Shown one piece after another: positions 24,451 to 36,000 of a stretch of 64,000 bases of DNA. Location of the stretch: contig JAKSZT010053769.1 in assembly GCA_026826555.1 (NCBI GenBank), positions 2,634,505-2,698,504 of the forward strand, written 5' to 3'. A program made the translations under genes and the position numbers. The notes under the pieces were generated by a model. It saw nothing but the letters and a program-made list of their open reading frames with translations. It ran no database searches and was not told the DNA's origin. Every line of letters starts with the position of its first letter. Within the stretch, counting starts at the first letter, position 1. The DNA comes from Tolypeutes matacus. Lineage: Eukaryota > Chordata > Mammalia > Cingulata > Chlamyphoridae.

Positions 24451-25309
24451 TCTTAAGACTTATGAATGTGATGTCATAACCACCAGTATCAGTGACTTTA
24501 TTGCAGACCTAAGTTCTCCATCAGTTAGTATTTCCAACGGACTGATCTCTATGGAGAAAGCGCTTCATAAGATCCTGGGTAAACTGGTATCTATATTTCT
24601 AAAATCAGCCTCCAACTGGCATAGTTCAGAGTAGCAAATTTACTATCATCAATATTCCAAAATGACTGCTTCAAAGAGATGACTATAGAAAATCCAAATA
24701 TCCTGTAGCTCTTTCCTCCCTGTCTCTTTTCTGCTCTCTTTAGTCACTCCTTACTTCATTCTAATGTGAGGTTTAACTTGCCTTGGGGCCATAAAGTGCC
24801 AAGGAAAGAAAAAGTATCACAGCTCTTACTAGTAGCACCTACAACCTTAGCCCTTTTCTGTTTTCTTCTGAGAGTGCCCACTGTTTTCTCAATACTCTCA
24901 GTGCTCTTACAGCCCAGTCCCTTGATGATCTTTCTTTGGAAAGCCCAAGTCTGGCTGTCTATTTTCCCCCCAAATGTAGGTAAACCTCATTTTTGTTCAA
25001 CAGAGATCCACCATTTCAGCAGTTGTGCATGATTTTATCTTTCCTTTTTACTATATAAATTCATAAAGAGTAGAGTGGTATTGGAAACTTTCCCTATTGC
25101 CTTGCCAAATCAAGGAGTCAAAGCTTTTAGAAACTCTCAGCAGAACTGTGGGGTTTTGCCTGGACAATAGGGGAGAGTCTTACAGCACTATGCTCTATTT
25201 CACAAGGGCTTTGCATTCCAATGCTAGGCAAAAGGATCCCTATAACATTTAAGAGGTAATAGCAATGGAAAGAGAAGCAGACAGAAGACCTTGGAGACTG
25301 ACAGAAGGC
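24451..25309. other. Unannotated DNA
   Basis: No repeat or gene recognised. The 88-codon frame 24766-25032 has no recognisable domain. Confidence 0.5.
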
Positions 25310-25336
25310 AAAAAAAAAAAAAAAAAAAAAAAAAAA
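25310..25336 (+). repeat. Poly(A) tract, 27 nt
   Basis: Uninterrupted A run. It could be the tail of a retroposed copy whose body lies to the left, but no recognisable body or duplication was found. Confidence 0.9.
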
Positions 25337-25574
25337 GGAATCATATGCTCAGAACTGGGATGGCCCTGAGAGCTGACACTGCTAGAATTATCCTCACACA
25401 GCCTCTCATGTCCAATCTTTCCCCATGCTTTTACCCCTTATATCCACACAAACCCAGCTCCTGCTTGGCTAGAGACCTTGTCCCAACCCATAAAACAAAC
25501 CAGATGATTCTTGAAATTAAGTGTGTACTCCCTTAATATTACTTTATGCAGGTGGAAGAGAAAGTGGAAGGGGG

Positions 25575-26146
25575 TATATTAGTCAGCCAAAGGGGTGCTG
25601 ATGCAAAATACCAGAAATTGGCTGATTTTTATAAAGGGTATTTATTTGGGGTAGAAGCTTACAGTTATCAGGCCATAAAGCATAAGTTACTTCCCTCACT
25701 AGTCTGTCGCCACATGTTGGAGCAAGATGGCTGCCAACGTCTATAAGGGTTCGGCTTCCAAGTTTTCTCTCTTCCTGGGGCTTGTTTCTCTCCAGGATCA
25801 GCTGCCCTGCTCTCTCCACAAGGCCAGCTGTGGACTATCAGGCAACTGACTCTGTCTCTCTCCCAGGGGCTCCATTCTCTCCAGGCTCAGATGCTCTGCT
25901 CCTCTGTGCATTTACTTCCTGGGGCTCCAGCATTAAAATTCCCTTCTCTGTGGTAAGGTTTCTCTGTCAGTCCCTGCCCACTAACGGGGCGGGAACACAA
26001 CATCCTACTAATGTGGCCCTACCCAGTAAAAGTGAAACTTCTGAATCCAATATAAAATAATCTAATACGCCCAGAGGAAAAGACCAGTTCACAAACATAA
26101 TCCAATATCTGTTTTTGGAATTCATAAATAATATCAAACTGTTACA
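25575..26146 (-). mobile_element. Solo LTR, about 572 bp, MaLR/ERVL-like
   Basis: On the minus strand it starts TGTAACAG (complement of 26139-26146) and runs through a GC-richer, TATA-poor U3-like body. It carries an aataaat polyadenylation signal (complement near 25645-25655) about 70 nt from its end. The distal end reads complement-wise CTAATATA, so the canonical terminal CA is mutated. Length, termini and the 'taaataccctttataaaaat' style end resemble MaLR/ERVL LTRs. No internal retroviral genes adjoin it, so it is a solo LTR. The precise family is not recognised and it may be lineage-specific. Confidence 0.7.
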
Positions 26147-28549
26147 GGGAGTTACTTATCCAATTACAAAGAGAGAGATGTTCCTTGGCTTCCCAAGTTG
26201 AAATGCTAAAATCAGTTTCCTTTTAGAATATTATTGAACTTGATAATTATGTCCTGGAGAACAGTATTTCCATTCATTATGGGCTATATGTCTTTATACA
26301 GATAGATCTGAGTTCCTAAACTCACACAGCTGCATTTCTTTGAGAAAATGTGTCCCAAGGTCCCTAAGCCCTGTTTACCACCAAACTTCCTAAACACTAA
26401 ACATTCATTTGCAAAACTGCTTATTTATAGGTCTTGAGAACTGGATAAAGGGAATTATAAAAATCAATCTATGAAAAGATAAAGAAAAATAGGAGCTAGA
26501 GAAAAATAATGCCATTTAGACAAAGACACTCTATGTATGTTTGGTGCGTCCATGTGCATATGTGTATTTATGTACATTTGTTATGATAGACAGATAGATA
26601 TAAAACAGTACACACAGTTTCACATTACTCCATATTTAGGCATTAAAGACATGATAGTATGGTGCTAAGGGTTTCACCTATAGACAGAAGAGAAAATGTA
26701 TTGTGTATATATCTGAGCAGACAGAGATTCACTTTGTAGCCATAATTCAAAGCAGACTGAGCTTTATTGCACATTGTCAACCTATAAATTCTCTTTAACC
26801 CTTTACTAGAGTAAGAAATCATTCTAATTTTGGGCTTTATTCCCACTCTATTGCAAGTTTATAAGTAAAGTTAACTGAAAACAATGTTATGTATGAGACA
26901 GATTAACTTTACATACACTATTTTTTTCCTCTTAGTTCCATCATTCTCCATTTACATGCCTCTGCTCCTAGTAATGTTGTGCCTTGATACTGGCCAAGAC
27001 CAAATAATCACATTCCCTCAGTTCACATTTATAGTTCCTTGGCCCTAGGTAATAGGCTAGGGATTACTGACTTATACTCCTAATGAGGTATATAAAGAGC
27101 TCTTCTCCTCTCACTAGAAGATGTGTTCATGAAATTAAAACATTCTTAAGTAGAATTATTACTGACATTTCCAGAAACATAAGGGGCTGATAAAGAGGTA
27201 GGCATGGTCAAGGAAGAATCTCATATCCCTCAACTGCCAATAGAAAAGCTATTATTCTCTGCAAAAGGTAGTTTAACATGACCAGGTAAAAATACTTTTA
27301 ATTAAAGTTATCAGTACCATATGTTAAAATAATTATGAATATGACAAATTTTGTCTCATGACCATCATTTATCCATTGAATAAAACCAAATTTTAGTATA
27401 CTAGGTTCCTGGTATCAGAGGCAACATTAGCAACATGACTTAGGTTTTGTTGCAGTTAGTGATTCTATCATGGGGCGTTTACAATGCATTCTGATTCCAA
27501 AGAATCCACATGCTTTATGTAGATTAAAAGTAAGAACTCTTCCAGAGCATTTATGACATATATTTGGCATTCATAATAGCATGACTTGTACAATCAGGGG
27601 GCAGAAACTGTGGGAGAAAAACTGTCTTTACATCAATAGAGTTAGCTGGGATTGGCAAGCACTCCTACGACACTCCTTCTCTGCAGCTTGCTCACCTGTG
27701 GTGGGATACAATGAACCTTTGCTGTACTATGTTTGGAACAATGATTTATACAATTTGTCTCCACAAGTCACAGACTCTAAGAACAAATAATCTCCAAAGT
27801 ATGAAAGGAGAACACCATAAGGAAGTGAACAGGAAAGCAGAACAACCAGGGACTGTCAGAAAAAGACAAAAACTTAGGAAAAAATGGCACTGAAATGACT
27901 AATTAGATAGTGCCTGCAATCTGTGTTCATTCTCTCCATAGTAAACCTCCTAAATGGATGTATATTACCCTGACAACAACAACAAAAGGTTACCTGCATC
28001 TCTTTGCCAATAATAAGGGCTTTCTATTGTTAACCATTTGCCTTCGTTTTTTGAAACTAATTTTTACTGCTTCATAGTAAATGATTCTGGTTTTATTATT
28101 ACTGAATTTGTAAGGAATAAGCTGTGTCCAGTGAAGGTGCCAGATTGAATCTGAACTGCATGCTCTAATCAGAACAGATCAGTCTGTTCTTTGTGAATAG
28201 TGTCATTCTGACATAGATTAGCATTGTCACTGCCTCATGAAGAAGGAATCTGCACCTCTGATAGATTTTTATCTGTACTTTTAGGAATTGTGTTCCTAGC
28301 TCTGTTGCTCTGTTATCACTGCTTGTTGACACATCTCAGACCTGGAGGTTATTTGTTAACTTGATGAGTTAATTTGCCCTTTCCTCTGTCTCTTTCATAT
28401 TATTACTTAAATTTGAATGCATGCCTGGTATTAAAGGGAGAATACAAATGACTAATAATCATGTCTCTTTACTACTGGAGGAAGAGGTCTCTTGTGATAT
28501 TCTTTGACATTTGGACATTGAAAGAAGTGTATGCAGGAAAATCTTCCCC
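26147..28549. other. Unannotated DNA with one candidate conserved block
   Basis: No gene or named repeat recognised. Short GATA-rich run (gatagacagatagatat) near 26585. The block 28100-28340 and its internal palindrome are treated in the findings. Confidence 0.5.
28171..28190. repeat. Perfect inverted repeat, 8-bp arms, 4-nt spacer
   Basis: AGAACAGA, spacer TCAG, then the exact reverse complement TCTGTTCT. The arms contain steroid-receptor half-site hexamers (AGAACA/TGTTCT), but their spacing is 8 rather than the canonical 3, so a receptor site is not claimed. Confidence 0.9.
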
Positions 28550-28948
28550 ACTATAATATTAGAGTAACTTCATATGCTACCCATTTTTCACTGAATTTTC
28601 CCTTAAAGCCTCATAACCTCATTGCTACATTCCCTTCAAACCCAATTGCTACTTATTAACCGAATTCATTGCTTTCTGCCCATACATACTCTTTCTGTTT
28701 TTGATCTTATAATATGACTATTATTCCTTTGAACTCTCCCCTTTCCTCCCTCTTATTGCCCTCAAAATTCCATTATTAAATTCCATCAATTCACTGTATC
28801 TTCTGCAGATTCCATTCCTATCCCATACCTATTCCCTAGACTGAGGTCCCATTGCCCCAATACAATTGGTATTGTATATATTCACTGAGATGTATCTATG
28901 TATAAGATGCACTGCTCTTATCACTTTCACTATCTAGTGCAGGGGTCA
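28550..28948 (+). repeat. L2-like LINE fragment
   Basis: C/T-rich sense pattern typical of L2 ('ccctttcctccctcttattg', 'tattccctagactgaggtc'). Diverged; inferred partly from texture. Confidence 0.4.
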
Positions 28949-29095
28949 GCAAACTTTAGCCCATGGGCAAACTCCAGCCCACTACCTCATTTGTACCACC
29001 TGCAAGCTAAGATGGTTTTATATTGTTAAATGATTGAAATTAAATCAGAAGAAGAAGAATATTGTGACACATGATAATTGAATGAAAATATGTAT
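28949..29095 (+). mobile_element. hAT (Charlie/MER-type) DNA transposon fragment
   Basis: It starts with the inverted-terminal motif 'caggggtcagcaaact' common to a family of non-autonomous mammalian hAT elements. Then come 'ccatgggcaaactccagccc' and 'aagatggttttatattgtta', with the matching internal 'agaagaatattgtgacac'. The opposite terminus is missing, so it is truncated. The exact family name is not certain. Confidence 0.75.
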
Positions 29096-29299
29096 TTTCC
29101 ACTCCTCTTTCTCATGTACCTTCATTCTCTGGGCTTCTTGAACATATTCAATCACTTTTCTGCTCCCCTATCCTGGTGCCCCCTGCCAAAAGATTCTTTA
29201 TCTTTAAAGGAAGATTACATATGCCATTTTCTTTAGGAAACTATCTTTAATCATCACCAGTCGAAAGTCTTATACGATCCTTATTACTCTTATTTTGGG

Positions 29300-29572
29300 G
29301 GTAAATTTGTTTATTTTTATTAATTAAATCAATGCTTTTCTATCATCTTTTTTCTCCACATTGGTTTTCTTCCTAGTATCAGCCATATTCAAGCATCCCA
29401 CTTTGTCAAACATGATCCCTTGACCTCACATTTTTCTCTTATCTCAAGCGTCTTAAAAGAACAAATTATTTACTTCCTTACCTCCCATTCATTCTTTAGC
29501 CCATTATTAATATTCCACTGTTCTCTCCAAAATCATCACTGATCCCCTCATTGCAAAAACCAACGACCTATT
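29300..29572 (+). mobile_element. L2 LINE fragment, reverse-transcriptase region
   Basis: Sense L2: 'ttctttagcccattattaat', 'ctctccaaaatcatcactga' and 'attgcaaaaaccaacgac'. These correspond to the L2 stretch ending '...gtcaccaatgacctc', antisense to the purine-rich relics elsewhere in this window. Confidence 0.55.
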
Positions 29573-30187
29573 TTTTTTACTTTTTTTAAACTTTATTTTT
29601 AAAGAAGTATTAGACTACAGAAAAGTGATACCTAAAATATAAGGGACTCCAAGCATATCCCATCCCCCCTTCCCCCTCTCACATTTTTCCCTATTTATAA
29701 CATCTTATATTAATGTGGTACGTTTGTTACAATTGATGAACAAATATTGAAGCATTGCCACTAAACATGGTCTACAGTTTATATTATGGTTTACACTTTG
29801 CACCACACAATTTTTTAAGTTTTCACAAAATGTATAATGACTTGTAACCATCGTTGCAATATCATGCAAAACAATTCCAATGCCCCCAAAATGCCCCATG
29901 TTCCAATATTTTTCCCTCCCCCTCTCCTTAGACCTTCTGGTAACCTCTATATTTATACCAATGTTAAAAGTTCTTCCTTTACTACAATAGTAAGTCTACT
30001 TTGGTCCATAGTTGCATTCCCACCTTATGTTTGTTCATTCCTCAATCTTGATGACTTTGGGATGGTGATGCCCACTCTGCTTCAGATTGAGAGTGGGCTT
30101 AGATTTTATGGGGCAGATGGAAGGAATTGTCTTGCTTGCATTGTAAATACTCTGTTTTTATTGGATGAGCATTGTCCATCATTGTTT
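29573..30187 (-). mobile_element. Xenarthran L1 3' UTR, distal part (split by a younger L1)
   Basis: It begins with a T run (poly(A) on the minus strand), then the complement of 'ttctgtagtctaatac' plus an AATAAA box, the terminus of an L1 3' UTR. The body matches 37925-38535 along its whole length: 'ggtacgtttgttacaattga', 'agcattgccactaaacatgg', 'gccccatgttcc', 'ctgcttcagattgagag'. It breaks at 30187 and resumes at 32893. Confidence 0.85.
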
Positions 30188-32890
30188 TTTTTTATTTTTG
30201 TCTGCTCAATTAATTTGCTCAATATAAATGTTTTTTTGCATTTTTTAAACAAATCAATTTTATTGATACATATTTAAAAAGCATATACCCATCCAAAGTG
30301 TACAATCAATGGTATTCGGTGTAATCACATATTTGTGCATTCATCACTTCAATCATTCTTAGAGCACTTTCATCTTTCCAACAATAATAATAAAAAATAA
30401 ATAAAACTCATCAACTCTCAATCTCTCTATGCTTCCCTTGTTGGATATAGTTGTTATTCTTTGTCCTTCCCTCTAGTATATTTGTATTTATATTCATAAA
30501 AGCAGTCTTATATATGCAATATCATTCAAATTAGTGTTTTACATGAGGTGTTACTATCTTATACAGTCCCATGTTACAGTTTTTAGCTTTCCTTCTAGTA
30601 ATATACATGATCTTAGGCCTTCCATTTCACCCCCTGTCATAGCTATACAATAGCACTGCTGGTTACAAACACCATGATATGCTTTAACCATTTATATTCA
30701 TTTCCAAAGATTTACAAACAATCTTTTTACCAATTCTGCACAGTTTAACCCTCAGCTTTCCATTCTCTACCCTCCTTCTATTTTCTGGTGACCAATATTC
30801 TAATTACTAAGTACATGAGTTTACTCAATATATTTAGTTCATAATAGCTCTATCATATAGTATTTGTCCTTTTGTGTTTGGCTTGCTTCACTCAACATAA
30901 TGTCTCCCAGGTTCCTCCATGTTGTCATATGCTTCACGACTTCATTTCTTCTTACCGCTGCATAATATTCCATCCTGTGTATATGCCACAATTTGTTTAT
31001 GCATTCATTGGTTGATGGACATCTGAATGGTTTCCAACTTTTGGCAATTATGAGTAATGCCTCTATGAACATCGATGTGCAGATGTCTGTTCATGTCACT
31101 GCTCTCAGTTCTTCTGGGTATATATCTAGTAATGGTATGGTCAGGTCACATGGAAAGTCTATATTCAACTTCCTTAGGAACTGCCAAACAGTCCTCCACA
31201 GTGGCTGTATGATTCTACATTCCCACCAACCATGGAAATGTTCTCTTCACATCCTCTCCAACATTTACTGTTTTCTGACTTTTTAATAGTGGCCAGTTCT
31301 AATAAGTGTGAAATGATATCTCATTGTATATTTGATTTGCATTTCCCTAATCACTAGTGATGTTGAACATTTTTTCATGTCTTTTTGCCATTTGTATTTC
31401 TTCTTTGGTCAGTTGTCTTTTTAAGTGTTTTGCCCATTTTTTAATGGGTACTTTGTCTTTTTATTGTTGAGTTGTATGATCTTTTTGTATATAATGGATA
31501 TTAAACACTTATCAGTATATGAATGCCAAATATTTTCTCCCATTGAGTTGCTGCATTTTCAACCTTTTGCCAAAGTCTTTTGAGGTGCAAAAGTGTTTAA
31601 TTTTGAGGAGGTGCCATTTATCTATTTTTTCTTTTGTTGATTGTGCTTTGGGTGTAAGGATTAAGAAACTACCGCCTATCACAAGATCTTGAAGATGTTT
31701 TCCTACATATTCTTCTAGGATTTTTGTTGGTGCCACTTTTATATTTAGGTCCTTGATCCATTTTGAGTTAATTTTTATAGAAAGTGTGAGATAGGGGTCT
31801 TCATTCTTTCTTTTGGATATGGATATTCAGTTCTCCCAGCACCATTTGTTGAATAGACTGTTCTGGCCTAGCTGGGAAGGCTTAATCACCTTGTCAAAAA
31901 TCACTTGGCTATAGATGTGAGGGACTGTTTTTGAGTTCTCAATTCAGTTCCATTGGTCAATCTGTCTGTCTTTATGCCAGTACCATGCTAGTTTTTTTTT
32001 ACCCAGTGTAGCTAAGTAATATGTTTTAAAGTCCAGAAGCGAGAGTCCTCCAACTTCATTCTTTTTTTTTAAGATTGTTTTGGTTATTCAGATTCAGGGC
32101 CCCTTACCCTTCCAAATATATAATTGTTTTTTCCATTTCTGAAAAAAAAAAAAGCTGTTGGGATTTTTATTGGGATTGCATTGAACCTGTATATCAGTTT
32201 GGGTAGAACTGACATCTTAACAATATTTAGTCCTCCAGTCCATGAACATGGAATGTTCTTCCATATATTTAAGTCTTCTTGTTTTTTTTTAAGCAATATT
32301 TTGTAGTTTTCTGAATACAAGTCCTTTATGTCCTTGGTTAAATTTATTACTAAATATTTGATTGTTTTAGTTGCTATTATAAATGGAATTTTTTTCTGAT
32401 TTCCTCCTTAGATTGCACATCAATAGTGTGTAGAAAAGCTACTGATTTTTGCGTATTAATCTCATATCTCGCCACTTTGCTGAACTCATATATTAGTTGT
32501 AGAAGCTTTGTTGTGGATTTATCAGGAGATTCTAGATATAGGACCATATTATCAGTGAATAAGGAAAGTTTTACTTCTTTCTTTCCTATTTGGGTGCCTT
32601 TTATTTCTTTACCTAGCTTAATTGCTCTAGCTAGAACCTCTAGCACAATATTGAATAATAATGGTGACAGTGGGCATCCTTGTCTTGTTCCTGATCTCAG
32701 CGGGAAAGCTTTCAGTCTTTCAACATTGAGTACAATGCTAGCTGTAGGTTTTTTATATATGCATTTTACCACATTGAGAAAGCTTCCTTCTATTCCCATC
32801 TTTTGATATGTTTTTATCAAGAAAAGGTGCTATAATTTGTCAAATGCCTTTTCTGCATCAATTAAGAGGATCTTGTGATTTTTTCTTCTT
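30188..32890 (-). mobile_element. 5'-truncated L1, about 2.7 kb, inserted into an older L1 3' UTR
   Basis: The T run at 30185-30198 is its poly(A) tail. Then come about 650 bp of 3' UTR (30199-30838) and ORF2 from the C-terminus (30839) back to the reverse-transcriptase domain, where it is truncated at about 32885. Its 3' UTR differs from that of the host L1 at 29573 except for small blocks. The uninterrupted sibling at 38510-38545 shows where it inserted ('gttgtccatcatcatctcat'). A short duplication of the 'catcat' type is visible on both sides. Confidence 0.9.
30839..32885 (-). pseudogene. Decayed L1 ORF2 (reverse transcriptase to C-terminus)
   Basis: This is the 3' two-fifths of L1 ORF2, which encodes the endonuclease/reverse transcriptase needed for target-primed insertion. 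Four pieces in different frames are recognisable from the minus strand. At 32377-32820 the reverse-transcriptase palm has [12 protein letters not shown] intact, but the catalytic F-A-D-D reads F-T-D-N. At 32084-32320 lies the segment with [16 protein letters not shown]. At 31512-31736 lies a region with KIDKWHLLKIKHFC. At 30839-31072 the C-terminus carries LWHIHRMEYYAAVRRNE, and its stop falls at the expected end. Frameshifts and stops separate the pieces, the endonuclease domain is absent through truncation, and a catalytic aspartate is lost. It cannot encode an active enzyme. The C-terminal cysteine motif is not clearly preserved. Confidence 0.9.
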
Positions 32891-32892
32891 CA

Positions 32893-33056
32893 ATTCATCA
32901 TCATCCTTTTGTTAGTTGTCCTGGGTAAATCTGATGAACTGGACAGTAGGCGTTGGCTACAACTCTGCTAAGATTAGGGGCTCAACTGGCATATGAAGAG
33001 ACTGACTATTTAAATCTCTGGGACATATATTAATGGGTATAGTGCTAGTTATAGGT
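32893..33056 (-). mobile_element. Xenarthran L1 3' UTR, proximal part of the split host element
   Basis: Matches 38530-38685: 'tagttgtcctgggtaa', 'gatgaactggacagtagg', 'aactctgctaagat', 'tctctgggacatatatta', 'tatagtgctagttatagg'. It is collinear with 29573-30187, which shows that one element was split. Confidence 0.85.
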
Positions 33057-36000
33057 CCAAAGACGTCTTTTTAGATCTCAACTTATCTGAACTTTTTTCA
33101 GACCAGTGCTTCTGCCTTGAAAGTCTTTTCTTTGGGTTAGAGTGGCGGCATCTCTTGCTTCTATTTCTTATCTCTCTCCCTGTGCTACCTTGAACTAGCT
33201 CCATGATTTCTTCTGTCCACCCACCAATTCAGGGATCAACTGGGGTTCCTCTTTACTCCTCATCTTTCATGTTTTTCATTTTTGTGCATCACTTGCTGTG
33301 AATTCAATAATCACATCCAAAAGCTGATAGCTCTTGAATACAAATCTTCAGTCCACATCATTTTGTTGACTCCAGGTCTGTATTCCTTATGGAAATCCTA
33401 TACATATTATGCTTTGTATCCATCTTATTGCCTTCACCCTCATCACCTATTTTCTTTTCTTGCTCATTGACATCACTGTTGTCTTGGTCACTGAAGTCAG
33501 GCATATAAAGGCTGGGGAGGATCTCCAAGATGGAATTAAATCTCTATGCTTTTTGTATCCTTCTGACTTCTCTTTAGATATCTGTGCAGTAATTAGCACA
33601 TAATCAGGACAAAAATAAATTATTTCTGAATGAATTAATTAAAACTGACTTTACATTACTTGTGATATTGCCTTCTAATGTACTGTTGCATTCATGCTTA
33701 CAACTTAGTTATATTACCAAGAAGAACATATTTAAAGAAAATATGAAAAGAAAGATGGAATAGCATAAGGTAATAAGGAAGACCACTATTTTATGTGCAG
33801 CTCAATAAGATGTGAGATATGCTTTTACCAAAGATTTGTCATTTTAGAGGAATTTATGAAAAAAATTGCACAAAGAAACTTACTATTTGACACATTCAAA
33901 TTCTTAAATGATATGTTGTCTTTCTTAGTACAGGATGTTTTCCTATGATTACTCAATGTACATTAAATATTAACACATGGTACATTGCTGCTCCTCTGAT
34001 CCCAGGATAGGAATATCAGCCTTGGACTCAGCTCACCTGGATGATATTTCTAGATTTCTTAACTATTTGCAGTTTGCCACTGTAAGAGTTACCTAATTTG
34101 CTTATTTTTATACTTACCTGGTCATACAATTAATCTTCACTTGAAGAAATATATTTTATGGCAGCTGATACATTTTAGAGATTGAGAGAATATGAATGTG
34201 ATATATCACACCATTCATCAGTTATATATTTTTTTCAGAATTCTCAAAAATTAAAAACAAAGAATATGGCTATTGAAAACTCCCTGAACAATTTTAAATC
34301 CTCATATGGAGAAGAAAGAAATGGTCAGAACAGAGGAATGCCTATGTGGTTCTACTGCTGTGTAAACCCTACCTGCTCTTGAATTCTAAGGAAGTCAGTT
34401 ATCCCTTGCATGCTTCCCTTCTCCCTCTCCTCTGATGCTCCAAATATGTGTGGTTCTATTGCTAAATGGGCTTCATTCTAGCCTTCCAAATACATTAAGC
34501 CATATTTGCTATTGATAAAATTCTCTTTCCTAGTAGTACCACTTTGTATTTAACTATTAATTAAAAAACAGGTTGATGAAAACATTTTATGTTATTAGTG
34601 TCAGGACCTATTATCTTTTAAACTAGTGTGCATAGGACACAGACCCATTCAATTGGTTAAATACAAAAGGTCTCAAAGCAAAATATTAGAGAAGTCTAAG
34701 GCCCATTTCAGACACTTCTTTTCACAATCTAACACCATTGAGGACACAATAACTTGATAATTTCTGAGCTTTGCAATGCAATTTTAATTTGAGTAGCCAC
34801 AACTCTATAAGTAGATAACAAGACAAATCAGTGTAGGTCAAGACAATGATTTAAGCACATTTCTCCTAATAATTCTCTTTTCTTATGATCAATTTGTCTG
34901 AAACCTTGTGAAATGACAAAAAAAACAAAACAAACAAACAAACAAAAAAAACCCCACAGTTCTTGTGGTGTTGCAGAGTAGTTGCATAATGTGATTTTTG
35001 ATAATGTCATCTTTCATGCTGCAGACCACGTGAGAGATTGTGTGGCCAAATTAGCATTTTTTATAAGGCCAGCTGATATGCAAATATAAAATACAAAACA
35101 CACAAATTCTCTGAGATGCAATTAAATTACCCTCAACATTATGCCCTGAATAATTTAAACATCATAAACATCTGCCTTTCAAAATGGAGTTTGTGTTTTA
35201 GTTCCTTGAATCAACCAATGTGAAAACTGAAGTAATTTCCATGCACATTCATCCTTGAGTAACTTACAAGGAAAATGCCTGGGTGGTAGTTTTTCTTGTT
35301 GTTGGATAACACCTGCCTTGTTTGTTCTTTTTTAAGAGTTTTTTGTTGTTGTTGTTGTTTTTTTCATGTGTTCTGGGCTGTCTTTAAGAAAGATTGATGT
35401 CTGGTATTACTGCTAGGAAGTGCAGACTGTTAGCCTCACCGAAATCTATGTCCTCATCCTCTTTCTCGGCAGGATACCACATATTTTGGCGGCCAGCATT
35501 CAGAAGGGAAGTATTTTAATGGCAATAAGTGATGCCAGTGAAACCTTTCCCACAATGCTCAAAACTCTGAGTGTTTGGAGGTTGAGACAGCAAACGGCCG
35601 GACAGAGTGTATTAAACATAGATGTTAGTTGAAAGGTACTAATGTTGTTTGTCTAACCACTGTGAAAAGAGATTCAAAATTTCCTCTGTCGTTAAACTTT
35701 TCACTAAAATACCATCCCCGTGATAGCCTAGAAGAATCTGGATCTGTTTAACGATGCCTTGACCCTCTTCTTCCAGCCGTAAATGCTTAGTGATCAACTG
35801 CACTAATAATAGCAATTGTCAGTGTGCTTTCTAGAAGTAATTTCCACAGTATAACATGTTCCAGCTATATGTCTTCCCCTAAGGAGAGTAGAGCAATGGG
35901 AGGGAACCCTTTGCAATGTAAGTAAAATGAATGGAATTTATATAAGATGACATGAAACAGGTGTTTAAGAATCATTGAGACCCTTCCTGGGGGGAGGCAT

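Noticed and set aside
28171..28190. Glucocorticoid/androgen response element
   Set aside because: The half-sites are spaced by 8 nt instead of 3, so the canonical element is absent; only the inverted repeat is reported.
29837..30277. 146-codon plus-strand frame
   Set aside because: It lies antisense to an L1 3' UTR and runs over the nested L1 junction. Shadow of a transposon.
30993..31286. 97-codon plus-strand frame, and a similar minus-strand frame at 974-1201
   Set aside because: Both are antisense shadows of the L1 ORF2 C-terminal region; they resemble each other because the L1s do.
32426..32806. 126-codon plus-strand frame
   Set aside because: Antisense shadow of the L1 reverse-transcriptase frame 32377-32820.
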